Shown here piece after piece: positions 33,927 through 46,724 of a stretch of DNA of 64,000 nucleotides. The notes under the pieces were generated by a model. That model was not told the DNA's origin, ran no database searches, and worked only from the letters and a program-made list of their open reading frames with translations. Where the stretch lies: positions 15,255,646-15,319,645 of the forward strand of contig NC_052399.1 of the NCBI RefSeq assembly GCF_009389715.1, given 5' to 3'. The stretch comes from Phoenix dactylifera. Taxonomy: Eukaryota; Streptophyta; Magnoliopsida; Arecales; Arecaceae. The translations under genes were made by a program, and so were the position numbers. The number at the start of each line of letters is the position of its first letter. The stretch's first letter is position 1.

Positions 33927-34929
33927 GTTAGATTTTTATTAAATAATAATTAAAAGTTTTCATACTTAAAACATATATATTATGTATATATGTTAAGAAG
34001 GGAGTGTGGTGTGGATGGTTGGTGTGCCCGCTTGAGGTGCTTGAGGTAGGTGGTTCGAATCTCTGTTCCCTCCTTTTTTAAATCTCTCATATGGAGGATT
34101 TATTTACGTGAAGGCTCGGTTCTGTGCCTGTGCTCGTCCGACCCGACGGTCTTTGCGCTCGAGCCTGTGCTCGCTCGGCCCTGCTCGTCCGAGGTTCCTT
34201 GCACCTGTGCGACCCAGAGCTGAGGTCGTCCAAGAGACTGAGGCCCTGCTCGTCCGAGGTTCCTTGTGCCTATGCTCGTCCGAGGTGCCGAGGCCGAGGT
34301 CGGACCACAGGTGCAATGAGCCCAGAGGAGCCGAGGTCGGACAACAGGTGCGATGAGCCAAGAGGCGCATGAGTCGTGCTTCGCACCCTTAGCACGAGGA
34401 GCCACGTCGCTTCCTCGATAGCACCTCTTCGCAACCGACCTCGCATCCGCTGGCCATACTCCCAGTGTTTTTTCAAACTTTCTTACCGGTTTTGACCGTT
34501 GGATCGGTTTTGGATCGCGTCTGTCCCGAAGAAGTCTATAAATAGACCTCTTCGGATTAGACAGGAGACATATATAATTTGAAAGCAGAAAACTACTATT
34601 CTCCCTGTTTGCTATTTTTCTTTCAATCAACGGGCTTGCTGCATACTGATTCTGGGTTCGAAAGCTTCTTTGATCCGTGCAAATCATTGAGGCAGAAGGA
34701 ACAGTGCGAGAGGCTGTTGTATCTCAGGAGTAGAACGCCATCCAAGCCTAGTGCACTGTAAGGCGGCGAAATCTACTTCAAGGAAAGTGACCAACATACC
34801 ACGCCTCAGCATCTCGGGTTCCATTTTTCCACTTTCTCTATTTATTTTCTATAAGCCTATTTCTGCCTATTATTTGTTGAAGTAGAGTATTATAGATTTA
34901 AAATTTTCTGGGACAGTATTTTCCCAACA
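33927..34929 (+). repeat. 3' LTR of the copia element
   Basis: Starts TGTTAG right after the purine tract and ends CCCAACA next to the TGCTC duplication. Positions 33927-34780 match the 5' LTR core; 34772-34929 match the inverted segment at 29178-29335. Confidence 0.88.
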
Positions 34930-34934
34930 TGCTC
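34930..34934 (+). repeat. Right target-site duplication of the copia element
   Basis: TGCTC, identical to 28289-28293. It fixes the right end of the insertion at 34929. Confidence 0.85.
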
Positions 34935-35844
34935 AACTTTCTGATGGCAGATCTAAGCAAAGATGTCACTCATCATTGGCTGAGAATATGAAAAAGCAGG
35001 GGTCATTTCTGCAGGAATACTAAGTCTGTCCTCACCCAGTCAGGATAGAATAAGATCAAATTCCATTTATTATGTCTGTTGGAAGCCAAGAAAATTTGAC
35101 CAGCTGGTTGGCTACCACCAATTAAGAAGGATATAGGGCTTCAGAGCCCTCCAGCCTACTCCGTAACAGAACAGCCCTGAGCCCTGAGGGAAGGCCTTGC
35201 CCTTAGAAGAGGAGGCTTCAAATCCTGATTCTTGGCAGTTTGATTTCCTACTCCAGTATTTGAAAGTTGAACATCCCATTTTAATGTTTCTCTTCATTCC
35301 CATCTGCGCTGTTTTCTGGTTTCAGTTTCATCTCTGTTATTTCCAATTGCTCCAAGAGGAGCTGAAATCCTTGGAACAGTACCTTCCTACTTCCTTTCCG
35401 AAAAAAAAAAACAGTGCCTTCCAACTTTAGTTTTTCATTAATAATTTCCTACTCCACTACTATTCACGACAGTAGGAATAATTAGGCTGAGCAGGACTGG
35501 GACGTCAACTTCAGTTATCCCCAGGGAGATATGACGAGGAACCAAAGTATTTCTGTGAACTAGTTTGAGATTTCACAATAGAAGGTATGCCATATTTTCT
35601 TCCGAGTCTCTATCGAAGGTGCAGTAGTTGATCCTTAAGCTCCATGGAAGAAGGTACTAAGCAACCTATGAAGCTTGCAACAAAATTTACTTAGTAGCCT
35701 ATATAAAACATTCTCCAAGAATTAATCTTTGCTTGCTAAATTTTGAATCACAGGCCTTCACCTAATATCTCAAAATTCTTTTGCTTATACTATCATCTTT
35801 CAGTTTTGTTTATTGTTTAATCTCTGTCATTTGTCTATCCATCA

Positions 35845-36565
35845 TTGCTAATTTTCGATGCACTTCAAATGCTAAAGCTTTTGCTTCAAGAGAGCACCGC
35901 TGAGGTGAATGCTTTGAATGAATGTGGCTGCACAGCTCTTGATCTCTTGCTTCGGTGTCCAAGTGACATCGGTGACATGGAAGTTTGTGAACTGCTATTG
36001 AGTTCTGGAAGCAAGAAAGGCCGGCAAGTGTTGTTCTTCACCGCAGCAAATTGCTCCGCCTTCTTCGCCGCCTGAGATAAGGTGGACATGGAAGAGTGCG
36101 ATGCCGATTGGCTTGAGCAATTCGTATAAGAAGGATGACGCTTGGTTGGAAGACTATGCGCAAAACTATGATGATAGTATCCACAGTAATTGCCGGTGCT
36201 GCCTTTCGAACTGGTCTTGATCCTCCTGAAGGCATATGGGATAACTCGAAAAATAACAATAGGGATCCGGGATACTTCATTTCATTTGTGATACTTGATG
36301 TGGTTGCCTAGAGGAGCATCAATGCTTGTTATTCTCTCTCTTGTTAGTGGCCAAACCGGCTGATGACATGGGTTCTTATAGTCACCCTGTGGGGGGCTGT
36401 ATCGTCTATGGCCCTTGCTTTCTTGATGGGCGCCAATCTCCTTTCAAGAAAGAGTAGCATCCTTCTTACAGCTATAGGTTTCATCAAACATCATGGTGGT
36501 GCTCATCCAAGTCATGAGGTGGGTGCTAAACTCTTTCAATTCATGTCTTGGTGGAGACGGTAATG
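35845..36565 (+). pseudogene. Ankyrin/PGG pseudogene, 3' part
   Basis: DALQMLKLLLQESTAEVNAL and CGCTALDLLLRCPSD are a further ankyrin unit. A damaged PGG membrane domain follows: MIVSTVIAGAAFRTGLDPPE (normally VVATLIATVAFQAGLNPPGG) and later a hydrophobic helix VLIVTLWGAVSSMALAFLMG. Frames change between these blocks and stops interrupt the PGG domain. It continues the pseudogene at 27655-28170; the copia element sits in what was an intron between them. Confidence 0.75.
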
Positions 36566-36641
36566 TGGTTTAATAAAAACTACAGTAGATGCTGGACACT
36601 GGTGATTGAACTAGGCTGGTGTTTGTTAAATGCATATGTCC

Positions 36642-36900
36642 TTCTTTTTTTTTTTTTTTTTTTGCCAAAGCGGGTGGATCATAGCTGACGAGTATGGATA
36701 CACCCAATAAAATCAAATAACAAAATACCTCGAAGTGCCAGGGGCAGCTCTCCATCTCCAGTCCACAGAGTAATACCAAAGTGACTGGCTATATAACGTG
36801 CGGATGTTCTTCGCTGGTTTTTTTGTACATAAAAATGGTAAACGTAATTAAAGTATGTAATAGACTGCGCCATGGGATGGTAAATAGTAACGTGTATACA
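36642..36900 (-). mobile_element. Possible LINE 3' tail fragment
   Basis: A T run at about 36643-36663 on the plus strand is a poly-A tail on the minus strand, preceded by GATCCACCCGCTTTGGC. Its end resembles the LINE tail in the 17-bp insertion at 62321. No protein domain is identifiable. Confidence 0.4.
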
Positions 36901-37940
36901 ATCCCTGCTTAATATGCATCATTTCAGGATGCTATCATTTCTCTTCGCTGGAGGATTATATTCTGTATATTTGATTTTTTGTGTGTGGAGACAAGGGAGG
37001 TTGCTCCACCTGCCTCATTATATAAATCATATGGATCTTCAAGATTTCGTGTTAGATGGAACCTTGCGGTCATGAACAGTTTCAAAATGCACTTAGTATC
37101 TCTATAGCGTGCAGCTAGCTACAAATTTGAGCAGGATTCAGTGGAGGTGGCATATATCTATTGAACAGGGAAGGTTTAAGAAAAGCTAAACAGCTCAGCC
37201 TTGACCCTTTTGTTGTGGGGCATGATGCTTTCATGTTCTGACTTCTTTGGCTTTCTAAATAAGATCCTTTTTCACAGGGATCTCCCTAATATTTCTGCCG
37301 ATTGTTTAAAAATGACGGGAAGATTCTCAAAGTGGAGGACCTGCTGATCTTCTGAGACACCTTAGATAGCAGACAGGCTTTCATTCTCGAGAGATTCAAA
37401 ATGATCGTAAAAACTGTGTCCACTTTGCATTTCCAGTCACCAGAGGCTTCTGCACTGGAGTGCATCAATTCTGGTATCGTCGTCGGTTTTGGTCTGGGGA
37501 AGTTTTTCTTTGGATTTTCCCCTGAACTATAGTGATTAATGCTCTCTTGGCTTCAATCGAAAGGGAAGCCAGGAAGCATTCAGTGTGAGCCCCATGATAT
37601 GGATGGCCTGTGCTTAGTGATGCCGTGATGTGCCAAGCTTGTAAAAAGTTCCTGCTCTCAGGGTTCTAAGCCATTTAGTAGAATAGTACATCCAAAGGCA
37701 AGCAAGCAGGAAGAGCAAGAAGACGACAACCACTTTTGTCTCGTAAAACAGTAGGATGGAAATGCAAGGATTCAAACATGATACTGGTCACTACTAATAG
37801 AACCAAGCAGACAATTACAGATACATAACCAGGAGTTGTCATACCCTCGACAACTTACGATATTCCAAACATATATAAACATCTAGCACCTCACATAAGT
37901 TGAATAAATTACATACACAAAAGCAATGCCACAGTTTATA

Positions 37941-40900
37941 TCACCAAGCATCAGCTCCCTTTGTTGCTCCAAAAATTATGGCAATTGCAGCAATAATGGC
38001 CTGCTCATGACATGAAAACAGATCGCATTAAGCATACAAAAATCTCCATGTTTCCCAAAAGAATATAGTCAAATTATTTATCGAGAGATGTAATTTACTC
38101 AAAATAACAAGGACCCTTGCATAAACAAATAAATTATTTGCTTGGCTCTTCCCTTAGCACCTCTAAACCAAAGAAATTTGACAAAAAGTCTTCTAGTTGG
38201 AAGGGTAAATTCTTATCTATTGCTGGAAAAGCAGCCATAAGTAATGCTGTTTTATCCAACCCTCCAAATCTATTATCTGTCAGTGTTCAAACTTCAAATC
38301 GGGGAAGGGGAACCAGGCAACTAGGCGTTAACAACCTCGCTGGCATGAATACTACCCTCCTAGACAAATGGTGCTGGAGAAGCTTCACCTGCAAAGATTC
38401 ATCTTGATGATATCTTATTAAGAGAGCCAACAACGGTCGGTGAAGATTTGGTTCTATGAATAAAAGAAAACACTCTTCATTATTGATTATTTGAAGAGAT
38501 ATAATGCAAGTTGCTTCTCCTTGCTGGAAGGCTCTCACCTTTTCCCTTGGTGACGTAAAAACATTAGGTCTTGGGAAGAGACATGGATTGGATAATAACC
38601 ATTTTGTTCCTTATGTCCTTCTCATTATGATGAATCAATATAGATAAATCAAGCTGTGTCACATTGTTGGGAGTAAGAGGGAATGACCCAGGAAACCCAT
38701 GTTTTGGCAACTCTTGACATGGAGCTAGTATCAGCAGTGGGAGAAACTAATGGAAATGCTAAATTTCTCCCAAAGATGAAAAGGATCGACCTAAATGGAA
38801 GTTGGAAGCTTCTACGTCTTTAACACAGGAGACCTGATTTCTATCAGCTCTCTCTACAAGTTTTAAACACAATAGTCCTGCTCTGTCCCTATTATTCAAC
38901 TCTCTAGAAAGCTGCATCTCTTGAGAAGGTAAAAATCTTCTCTTAGCTGGCTATCAATAATAAGATTCACCTAGAAGAATTTATATCTTATCTCCTCCTT
39001 AATTGTTGTTTCATGAGATAAATATGGAAAGAGCTGAAAAATTAATGTGGTATTAAGGGAAGAGCTTCTTCACTGTTTTCCTCTTGGACAGACTGGAGGA
39101 GAACGAGGGTGGTGAAGGAGATCAGAATGGTTGGAATCAGGTTGTGTTGGCAAACGGTTTGTCCTTATGGATGGAGAGGAACAACCGGCTGTTCCCAAAG
39201 AAGGCTACATCTAAAAAAGAAATTGTGAAGAAAATCACCTATCTTGTGAGGGGGTGGAAAATTCTGTGCAGAAATAGGAATATACAAGCTTGGAGAAGGT
39301 AGTTGATAAACAGACTCCTATAGTCTCGATTTGTAAGACCTTCCCTTCCCCTTGGAAGGGCTGCTGTATTCTCTTATTTCTTTAACAGATTCAGGTGGGC
39401 TTAGAACCTCTGCTGTATTCTAGATTGAACATCAATACAACTGTCTAGTTTAAAATCTAACATATTAAATATATTTAAGTAAACGATTGATAAAGAGACT
39501 TATTAGGTTTTCCCATGTCACAAGACTTCAATTCAAAGGTGCCTGGCTTTATAAGACCCAAGTCATCAATCCTTGAGATCATGCGAGCCTCCTTTGCTTA
39601 TGGCAACTGTCCATTTCTCAAGCATTTTCTACTATAGTTCATGAAACTGCAGCCAAGCTGCATATGTCAGCACAGAATAAGCAATGACTGTTCATATGTA
39701 CAACTTTATCACTTCAATATTCTAGAAGGTATATCATAGGGACAAGTACTTAGGAATAAAGTTAAATATAACACCCAAAAAATGGTTAAAATCATAAGAA
39801 AAAAAATCGGAGTCCTAAATCGCATAGCAGAAGGTAGAAAATATATGTCATCAGAATAAGATAGAATAAATAAAGTTAAATGTAATGATATATAAAGTTC
39901 ACTGAATGCCGGAAAGATCACTATGAGAGAGAGAGAAAGAGAGTAGCTAGAAAGCTTAAGGTGTTCGAATAGCCTTGCTATGATGCCACCTTATAGCCTA
40001 CTTATTATACCCGAACATCCAGTGCAACAAGAACTACCAACTTTATTATTATAACCCCCATATCATACTTGAACTAATTACTACCTTTCATGTGGTACTT
40101 GTGTTGCCAACCTAAAAAAAACTAAATATGATACAATCCACTGCAAAAGAAATGACCACCAACATCAATGATGTTGGTCCAACCAGAGGATAGAACAAAA
40201 GCCTTTGCAGGCCTAAAACAGACTGGTTTTAAACCAAACTTTCCATCCTTAAGTCTCCTTCTAGCCACCTTTAGTAACCAAACAGCATTTATTTCTGTAA
40301 TATAGCAAAATTATGTCTAATTATTTCATGTCAAGTTTTATTTAAACATATTCTCTCAAAAAAAGTTTAATTTAAATCTCATTCCAGCTTCCCCCAAATC
40401 ACGCCCACTCATGTCACTTATAGATAAGAATGTACTAGCGATAGCACTCAGATTTTGTATATTTAGGCCGCATGTGGTAAAGAAATAAGTTCTGTGACTA
40501 TAGATTGACAAAGCATGGATTATAAAGACATAATTGTTCGAGATTGATCGAAAGTGAAATTCAAGTCTGCCTTTAAAGAAATAATGACACAAATAGAAGT
40601 TGATGGCTTCTATCATATATCTGAACTTGGAAAAAAGATAAGCTAGCAAGTAGATAAAGATAAATAGTTAGAATGAATCCCTAAAAACTTTACACAGATA
40701 ACAGATAGAAAGTTGTTACTTACTGCAACTGTGCAGGCAACAAGCCCTGGTTTCTCTCTGTAGTCAATTCTAGCACAAAGTAGAAGAAAAGCTCCAACAT
40801 ACCACGGGATAGCCGCAAGAAAGAAACCAATTATGAACCTTTCAGTAAGAACCAATATATTGTGATTAAACATGCACCGCTTAAAAACACAGGGAATAAA

Positions 40901-43900
40901 TTCATCATACTCAACAGAAAATTGAAAGAAAGAAAGCAGCCTAATCACGAATCATGCAACGCTAACACATGGTACAAGCTTTGACCGAGTAAATAGATAA
41001 AAGAAAACACAATATTTGAATGAAAGAAACCATAATTACTTACAAGAACCACCCAATACCACAGCCACAACAAGGGAGACGTGGCTCTCTTAAAGGTCTT
41101 CCCTCAACAACTGGTGCATAACCTTGAAAAGAATCATAAATATAGAGACAAATAAGTGCACAGAATTGACACACAGATGACTGTTTATGATTTATGGTCT
41201 ACACATAGAGAAATACAGCCACGAATACACATGGATATCACTTAATCCATCAACCAACTTAAAATGCTTGTCATAAAAGCCCAACCTTGTGATATGAATC
41301 ACAAAAATGTAGTTAGATAATGAAAATTTTGAGATGTACGATTGCTTATGCAAAACAGATTTAGCAGATATCTGACTGAAGCATGGATCATAAGACTTCT
41401 CCTAATTAAACTCACAATGACATGATATAGCAATTATTTAGTTTGAGGATTAAAATAACTATATCCCTTGCATTCACTGAGGTATACAAACACATAGGTG
41501 CAACTTGCAACTGAGTTGTTGACAGTATTTGAGGCAATCATAAAGCTTCTCTACATCAAACTTAACATGGCAAGATATAATTATTCTTTTGTTTGAGGAT
41601 CTAAAATATTCCATGGATTCATTAAGGGAAAAAATAAAAATGCAGTTGCAAGAAAGTTGAAAATTTGTCAGATAACAACGAGGTAACATGTACATAAGCA
41701 CCATATCTAAAGATAATTATGTTTCATCATATAATATTACATATAAAAAGAGAACTGCGACTGCATTCCACTATTTCATAGCAACATCCTACACTGGTTA
41801 GAGGTATTGAAGAGCATCATCACTAATAGAGAACTAAAATGTCTTTTGCAAGTGCTTATCTTGACATTTTTAAAAATTAACAAATAATTGATGCATTAAT
41901 TTATGTTTAAAGAAATTGTGAAATATCATTAACAAACAAAACATAATAGCCTGATTGGAGAGAGGATTTTCTTCTCTAATTGAATTTTAATTGACTAGAA
42001 AAGTTGAAATAAAGGAATTTTCAAAGTAATAGCTGAAAGTAGGCTTTTCCCCTCATTGCTTTGAGAAAAGCTCCAAAAGAGGTTTACAAAGATCTCTCTT
42101 TTATACTAGTGATGCTATAACTGGTAGAGTTTTATCCTGGCCCATCATAAGACTAATAAGCATTTAAGGCCCATTAGGTTTGGGCAATTCTAGGCCTCGA
42201 GCTCATTATAGCCAGCTCATTCAAGGCCTCAAAAATAAACCCTCAAAAATCAACCTTATCAAGATTTATAATAGTCTTAACTCCAACACCAGGCCCATTA
42301 GGCATCACTCTTGTAAGAAAAAGGGGCTTAGCTAGACTTGAATAATATGAATCTGTACAAAACATGCATAAAATTCCTAAATAATGAACATGGATACAAT
42401 ATAATTTCTAGGTACAAGATTATTATTCTTACAGAAACAGATTCTACGCATATAGAAATCTTGCCCAGAGATAATCTACTTTAAATTGTATTGCCCTAAA
42501 CTTGCAAAAAAAATTGAAAACTGTATTGCCCAAAACTTGCAATAAAAATTGTATTGCACCAGAGATAATCTACTTTAAACTGTATTCGCTCACTGGGAGA
42601 AAAAGTGGTTGAATATTGAATATCTAGACTCAAACATATTTCACCAATAAATGTGTCTCGGGCAGGCTTCCCAATTTGCAAATTATTGAATTTGTACATA
42701 AGCAGACAGATGCGACATCAATGGCTACAAGAAGTAATTGTCAAGTGGCTGGCACGAAGTAGGCCTACAATCTGGAATTAGTTAGATTTTTAGAGATTGC
42801 AAGAGATTACTAGGACTGATCCAATGGAATTTCTCTTCCAGTAGAAAGGCTTCAAGCCTAGTAGTTATTAGAGCACAGCTTCACTGAATTACTGTTGATC
42901 AGTGCAAAGAAATTGGTTAAAGCCAAAAATATAAGTGATGTAATTTATCTTCAAGGAGACTGCAAATTGGTGGACTTCTAAGTGGAATTTAAGTGCAGTC
43001 CAGGGGATTCTTTACCATGAGCAGATATACCTGCTGCAGAAGCATGGGCAGTATGAGACATAACCATGTAATAGTGCAGACTAATTTGTGGCTAATACTC
43101 AAAGTAGTGGCAATAAATTAGAGACATCAAATTGCACACATATCTGATCAGAAGAATGCCAACTAGAAATTGATTGTAATCCTAGTCATATACTGAAGTT
43201 TGCCCACCGTAGTTTTTCCCTTTTTATTTAATGAAGTTCTTATAATTACCATGAAAGAAAAACAAGGAGTCAGATCCCATATTCATCAGATCAGGATCTA
43301 AGCTAACTGATCCTAATTACGCTTAAAACAACCCCATCTAATGGCCTTTCCCCTTGCAAAGAATTCGCACAAAAGCAAAGAAATCACAACTGGGCTAGTG
43401 AATCTAACGATCTGTTCATTTGTCAACGTCTGTAAGAACCCTAAAATGACCAGGCAACTAACCAATGTCAAATACAAATCATTTCAGGAAAGAAAAAGGA
43501 AAATCAAGTACATATTCCTCTAGAATTCCCAAAAAAAAATTCAAGAATTCCTGGGTCCCATCATCCGCTTCGACTTTCCACTAAGAAATAAACATCAACC
43601 AAGAGATGTAAAGAACCTCTTAGAGCAATTAATTCTAATTAGGTTAGAAAGGGAGTAAGACAGAGATGATCCAGATCAAAGAAAGATGTACCTGGGACGG
43701 CTTGGTAGCCTTGAGAATAGTAGGGCACGCCGGAAGTTGGGGGAGGAGGCGAGCCCGTGACTCCGGGAGGAGGAGCCGGCTGGGGGAAGCCCATCGCCGG
43801 CGGCTGAAGATTGTTGGGAGCGCCCTGGAACGTGCCGTACTGCTGCTGATGGTGGTGGTGGTGCGGATCGCCCATCTCACCCTTGCTCTTCCCCGGTTCC

Positions 43901-43908
43901 TCACTCAT
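37941..43908 (-). CDS. 60S ribosomal protein L18a-like membrane protein
   Basis: Four exons in phase: 43908-43692, 41122-41044, 40838-40724 and 38000-37941, with GT-AG introns of 2569, 205 and 2723 bp; 156 residues. The N-terminal half is Pro/Gln/His rich (DPHHHHHQQQYGTFQGAP, GFPQPAPPPG). The C-terminal half is the conserved core: GYAPVVEGRPLREPRLPCCG, then two hydrophobic segments, FIIGFFLAAIPWYVGAFLLLC and a last segment ending IIAAIAIIFGATKGADAW. Plant proteins of this type are called L18a-like, but they are small two-helix membrane proteins and not ribosomal subunits. The function is unknown; some members interact with defence regulators. The start is the first ATG of the exon carrying the conserved MSEE N-terminus. 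Intron 3 holds an antisense LINE remnant. Confidence 0.92.
38110..39470 (+). mobile_element. LINE remnant in intron 3 of the L18a-like gene (antisense)
   Basis: SSSWKGKFLSIAGKAAISNAVLSNPP at 38180-38270 matches the thumb region after the LINE reverse transcriptase. A later block GLSLWMERNNRLFPKK (39150-39200) matches the C-terminal zf-RVT region. Many stops and frame changes separate them. The 5' end and poly-A tail are missing, so it is an old fragment. Confidence 0.7.
39922..39946. repeat. GA microsatellite
   Basis: A short run of GA repeats (GAGAGAGAGAAAGAGAG) lies in intron 3 of the L18a-like gene. Confidence 0.8.
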
Positions 43909-44049
43909 CTTCTTTCCTTCTTCCTTACCACGAGAAACTGGAATTAACAAGGGGCCAGCCCGCTCCTCTTCCTCAGGCCTTTTATTTTGGAGTAAATTAA
44001 TTACAGAAGGTTTTTTTTTTTTCAGAAATACCCCCCTACATATCAAATT

Positions 44050-46340
44050 TTACATAAATATCTTTTTCAAACTGATATTTGCATATAGATTTTTATTTTT
44101 ATTTTTTTTATAAAATACACCACCTGGTTTCAAATTAAAATAATTAAAATATATTTAATAAATAAATATAATTATATGACAAAAAAAAAGTAATTTCAAA
44201 ATTTTATTTTATTTTTAATAAAAAAATATAATTTTTATTAATGAAGAACTCATTTACATAAAAATAGTATTTTATTATAATATAAAAATAAGTGTAAATT
44301 TTAAAAAAAATATTCATAAAAAAATCCATATCCTGATATTAGAATATTAGTAAATTATATTTATCTTTCTAAATTTTATTTTTATTCAAAATTTTAATTT
44401 ATAATTTAATAAATTATTAATCAAATTATTAATTTTAAATAGGACTCAAACATTATATCAAGAAAATAAAAATAATAAGAAAAAATTCTTAATTGCCATA
44501 ATAGCTATGAAAAATGTGTACGTCTTTCTCTCAAAAATAACTAGGACTTTTCGCATCAGTTTCATTAACATCGTTAGTTTAATCAGATGTAAAGTCTAAA
44601 TTTTACTAATTATTAGACATAATTGTAATAAACATAATATTTTCTTTTTTGTTTCTTTTATTTTCCCTTTCTTCGCGTCTGCTCGCTCCGTGTTACCTGT
44701 CCGGCTGGTGAGTGCTCGGGTGGATCCGTACCGTTGGATAAATGAAAACAGGTGGCTGGGCCCGGTTTGCGTGTGGAAACCGTGGCCTTGTGGATATCGT
44801 ATATTTCAATTCTGGGCCTTTTGGATCACGGCTTTCAATTGCACATAGACGTTGACCTGAAAACGACACGAAAAGGACGCGAGGCGATGTGGAGCAAGAT
44901 TTCAGTAACGCCGTCATTATTCCATTAAAACGGAACATGACTAAAACAAGCTAATTCACCGTCATTCTGATTTGGGATTAGAAAATTATTCAGTATTAAA
45001 ATAACAATGGTTGTCATTTCAATTTATTCAGTATAATGCAATAACTGTTGCAATGGTTATTGTCCAAGTTACAGTTCATTCAATTTTTTTTTGGAAAAAA
45101 TAAACACAAGTAGAGGAGAAAGAAGTGTTTTGAAAATCGAATTAAAAGAAAAAAAAAATAAGACCATACAAATACAAATAATAATCATCATTTTCAAACA
45201 AATGTTTGTATAATAAAATATCAGACTAATAATAGTTGTTATTTAAATAGTCGTCATTATTATGTGTAACATAATTTTGACATCATGAAGCGATTCAATT
45301 AGTAAAATCACTAGGATTGGTGTCAATGACCTAATTTAAATCCCATCTTAACCATTATTCATGGTCTCGATATATTTTTATAAATGTTATACTCTTCACA
45401 CATTAATTAATACGTATGCATATTTCATGTAAAGCAAGAAGCAAGTTCTAGTTGCATTGTTACTTTGCTGTGCCAGATTTCTGAGCAATGATAGTCTCTA
45501 AAAAAAATTAAAGATAAATAAAATTGGCTCTTCTAATTGTCAAAGCTGTTACTATTAAAAATAATTCTCGAGAACATGGTGTGAATTTATGGACAAATAT
45601 GGTATGAATCCACAGAATTCGATGATCTAATTATGAATAAAGAAATTGATTCTAGTTGTGGAATAGCCTTTTGTCTTTATTAGGCTACGATATCGACAGC
45701 TTGAGCATAATATTAGGGCTAGCATAAGTTAGACTCGATATTCTCTTTTGACATGGGCTATATCCAAATGCAGCACGAATTATTAATGGTCCCAAGCCTC
45801 TACATGCCAACCCTACATTTTTAGCATTTAGAAATTATTATATTATAATTTTGTGGCTCGAACCATTCATCTCGCCTCAATGATTAGATCATTTAAAATA
45901 TATCAGGCCTCAATAGGTGGCACAAAGGTGTCATCATGGCCAATTTTATCCACTATATTGCAAGAAAAAATCCTCTAATATAACCCATTATTCCTCTCAA
46001 GTGCAGTATGTCCTCTATGAATTTAAGTTGCCTGCAATTGGTGCTTAAATAATATATTGGACTACAAACGAAGACAAAACGTTATTCCACGTGGAGAGAT
46101 CTATTGGGCCTATTTTGGGCTGCGTCAATACTAGTGCCCGAGAAATTGAGTCACAAACCAATCCCGTGTCGGTGTCTTAAACAACTGGGCCGGGCCGGGA
46201 CTTGGCATCACCGACCATACTTGGGACATTAATAACGGTAGATATAGCAGAGAACATCGCCATCGCCCACTTGAGGTCGTGACGCGGTTCCTAGTCGGTG
46301 AACGCGGAAACAACCACCGACGCCAATCTCGGCAGCCACA
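44050..46340. other. AT-rich gene-free spacer
   Basis: No conserved frame or RNA gene was recognised; long A/T-rich stretches dominate. Confidence 0.5.
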
Positions 46341-46354
46341 AACGAAGCCCAACT

Positions 46355-46714
46355 CTTAGAGGGTGCCTTGCAGGGGAGAGACGTCCTCCTGGATAGTGAT
46401 TCTGCGACAGTTATTGGGTGAATCCTGCATGCTTCTGGGAGGATTGGTGATTACCACTCCTTTCTGAAAGATATCCAAGACATGATTTGTGATGAAATGG
46501 TGATCCAGGCAAAGCACGTGTTTAGAGAGGCTAATGGGACGGTGGATTAGGTAGCTTCTTTTGTTGCCGACTACTCGGAGGATCGTCTATGAGAAAAAAA
46601 GCCGAAGTTGCCTAGTGCTCTCTGTAATGTATTGCTTTTTGATATTTTTGGCAGTATCCATTATGCATGATACTTTCGGAAAAAAAAAAAAAAAAACAAA
46701 CAAACAAACAAACA
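46355..46714 (+). mobile_element. 5'-truncated LINE with RNase H end and poly-A tail
   Basis: The sequence encodes pieces like DSDSATVIGWILHASG, MVIQAKHVFREANGTVD and VASFVADYSEDRL, the RNase H C-terminus of plant LINEs. One stop (VD, then TAG) interrupts the block. A tail of A runs with CAAA repeats is at 46680-46714. The flanks AAGCCCAACT (46345-46354) and AAGCCCGACT (46715-46724) match at 9 of 10 positions, a plausible target duplication. Confidence 0.75.
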
Positions 46715-46724
46715 AAGCCCGACT

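Larger units (their letters stand above)
28294..34929 (+). mobile_element. Ty1/copia LTR retrotransposon, looks whole, very young
   Basis: A 6.6 kb insertion bounded by an exact 5-bp target duplication. It has a 5' LTR core (28294-29148), an open polyprotein region, a purine tract (AGGTGGGGGAA) and a 3' LTR (33927-34929). The 855-bp shared LTR core differs at about six sites plus one indel (about 0.7 percent), which at usual plant rates means a few hundred thousand years. A 158-bp segment at the end of the 3' LTR is present in the opposite orientation at 29178-29335, and no standard tRNA primer site was seen after the 5' LTR. The lineage within copia is not assigned. Confidence 0.93.
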
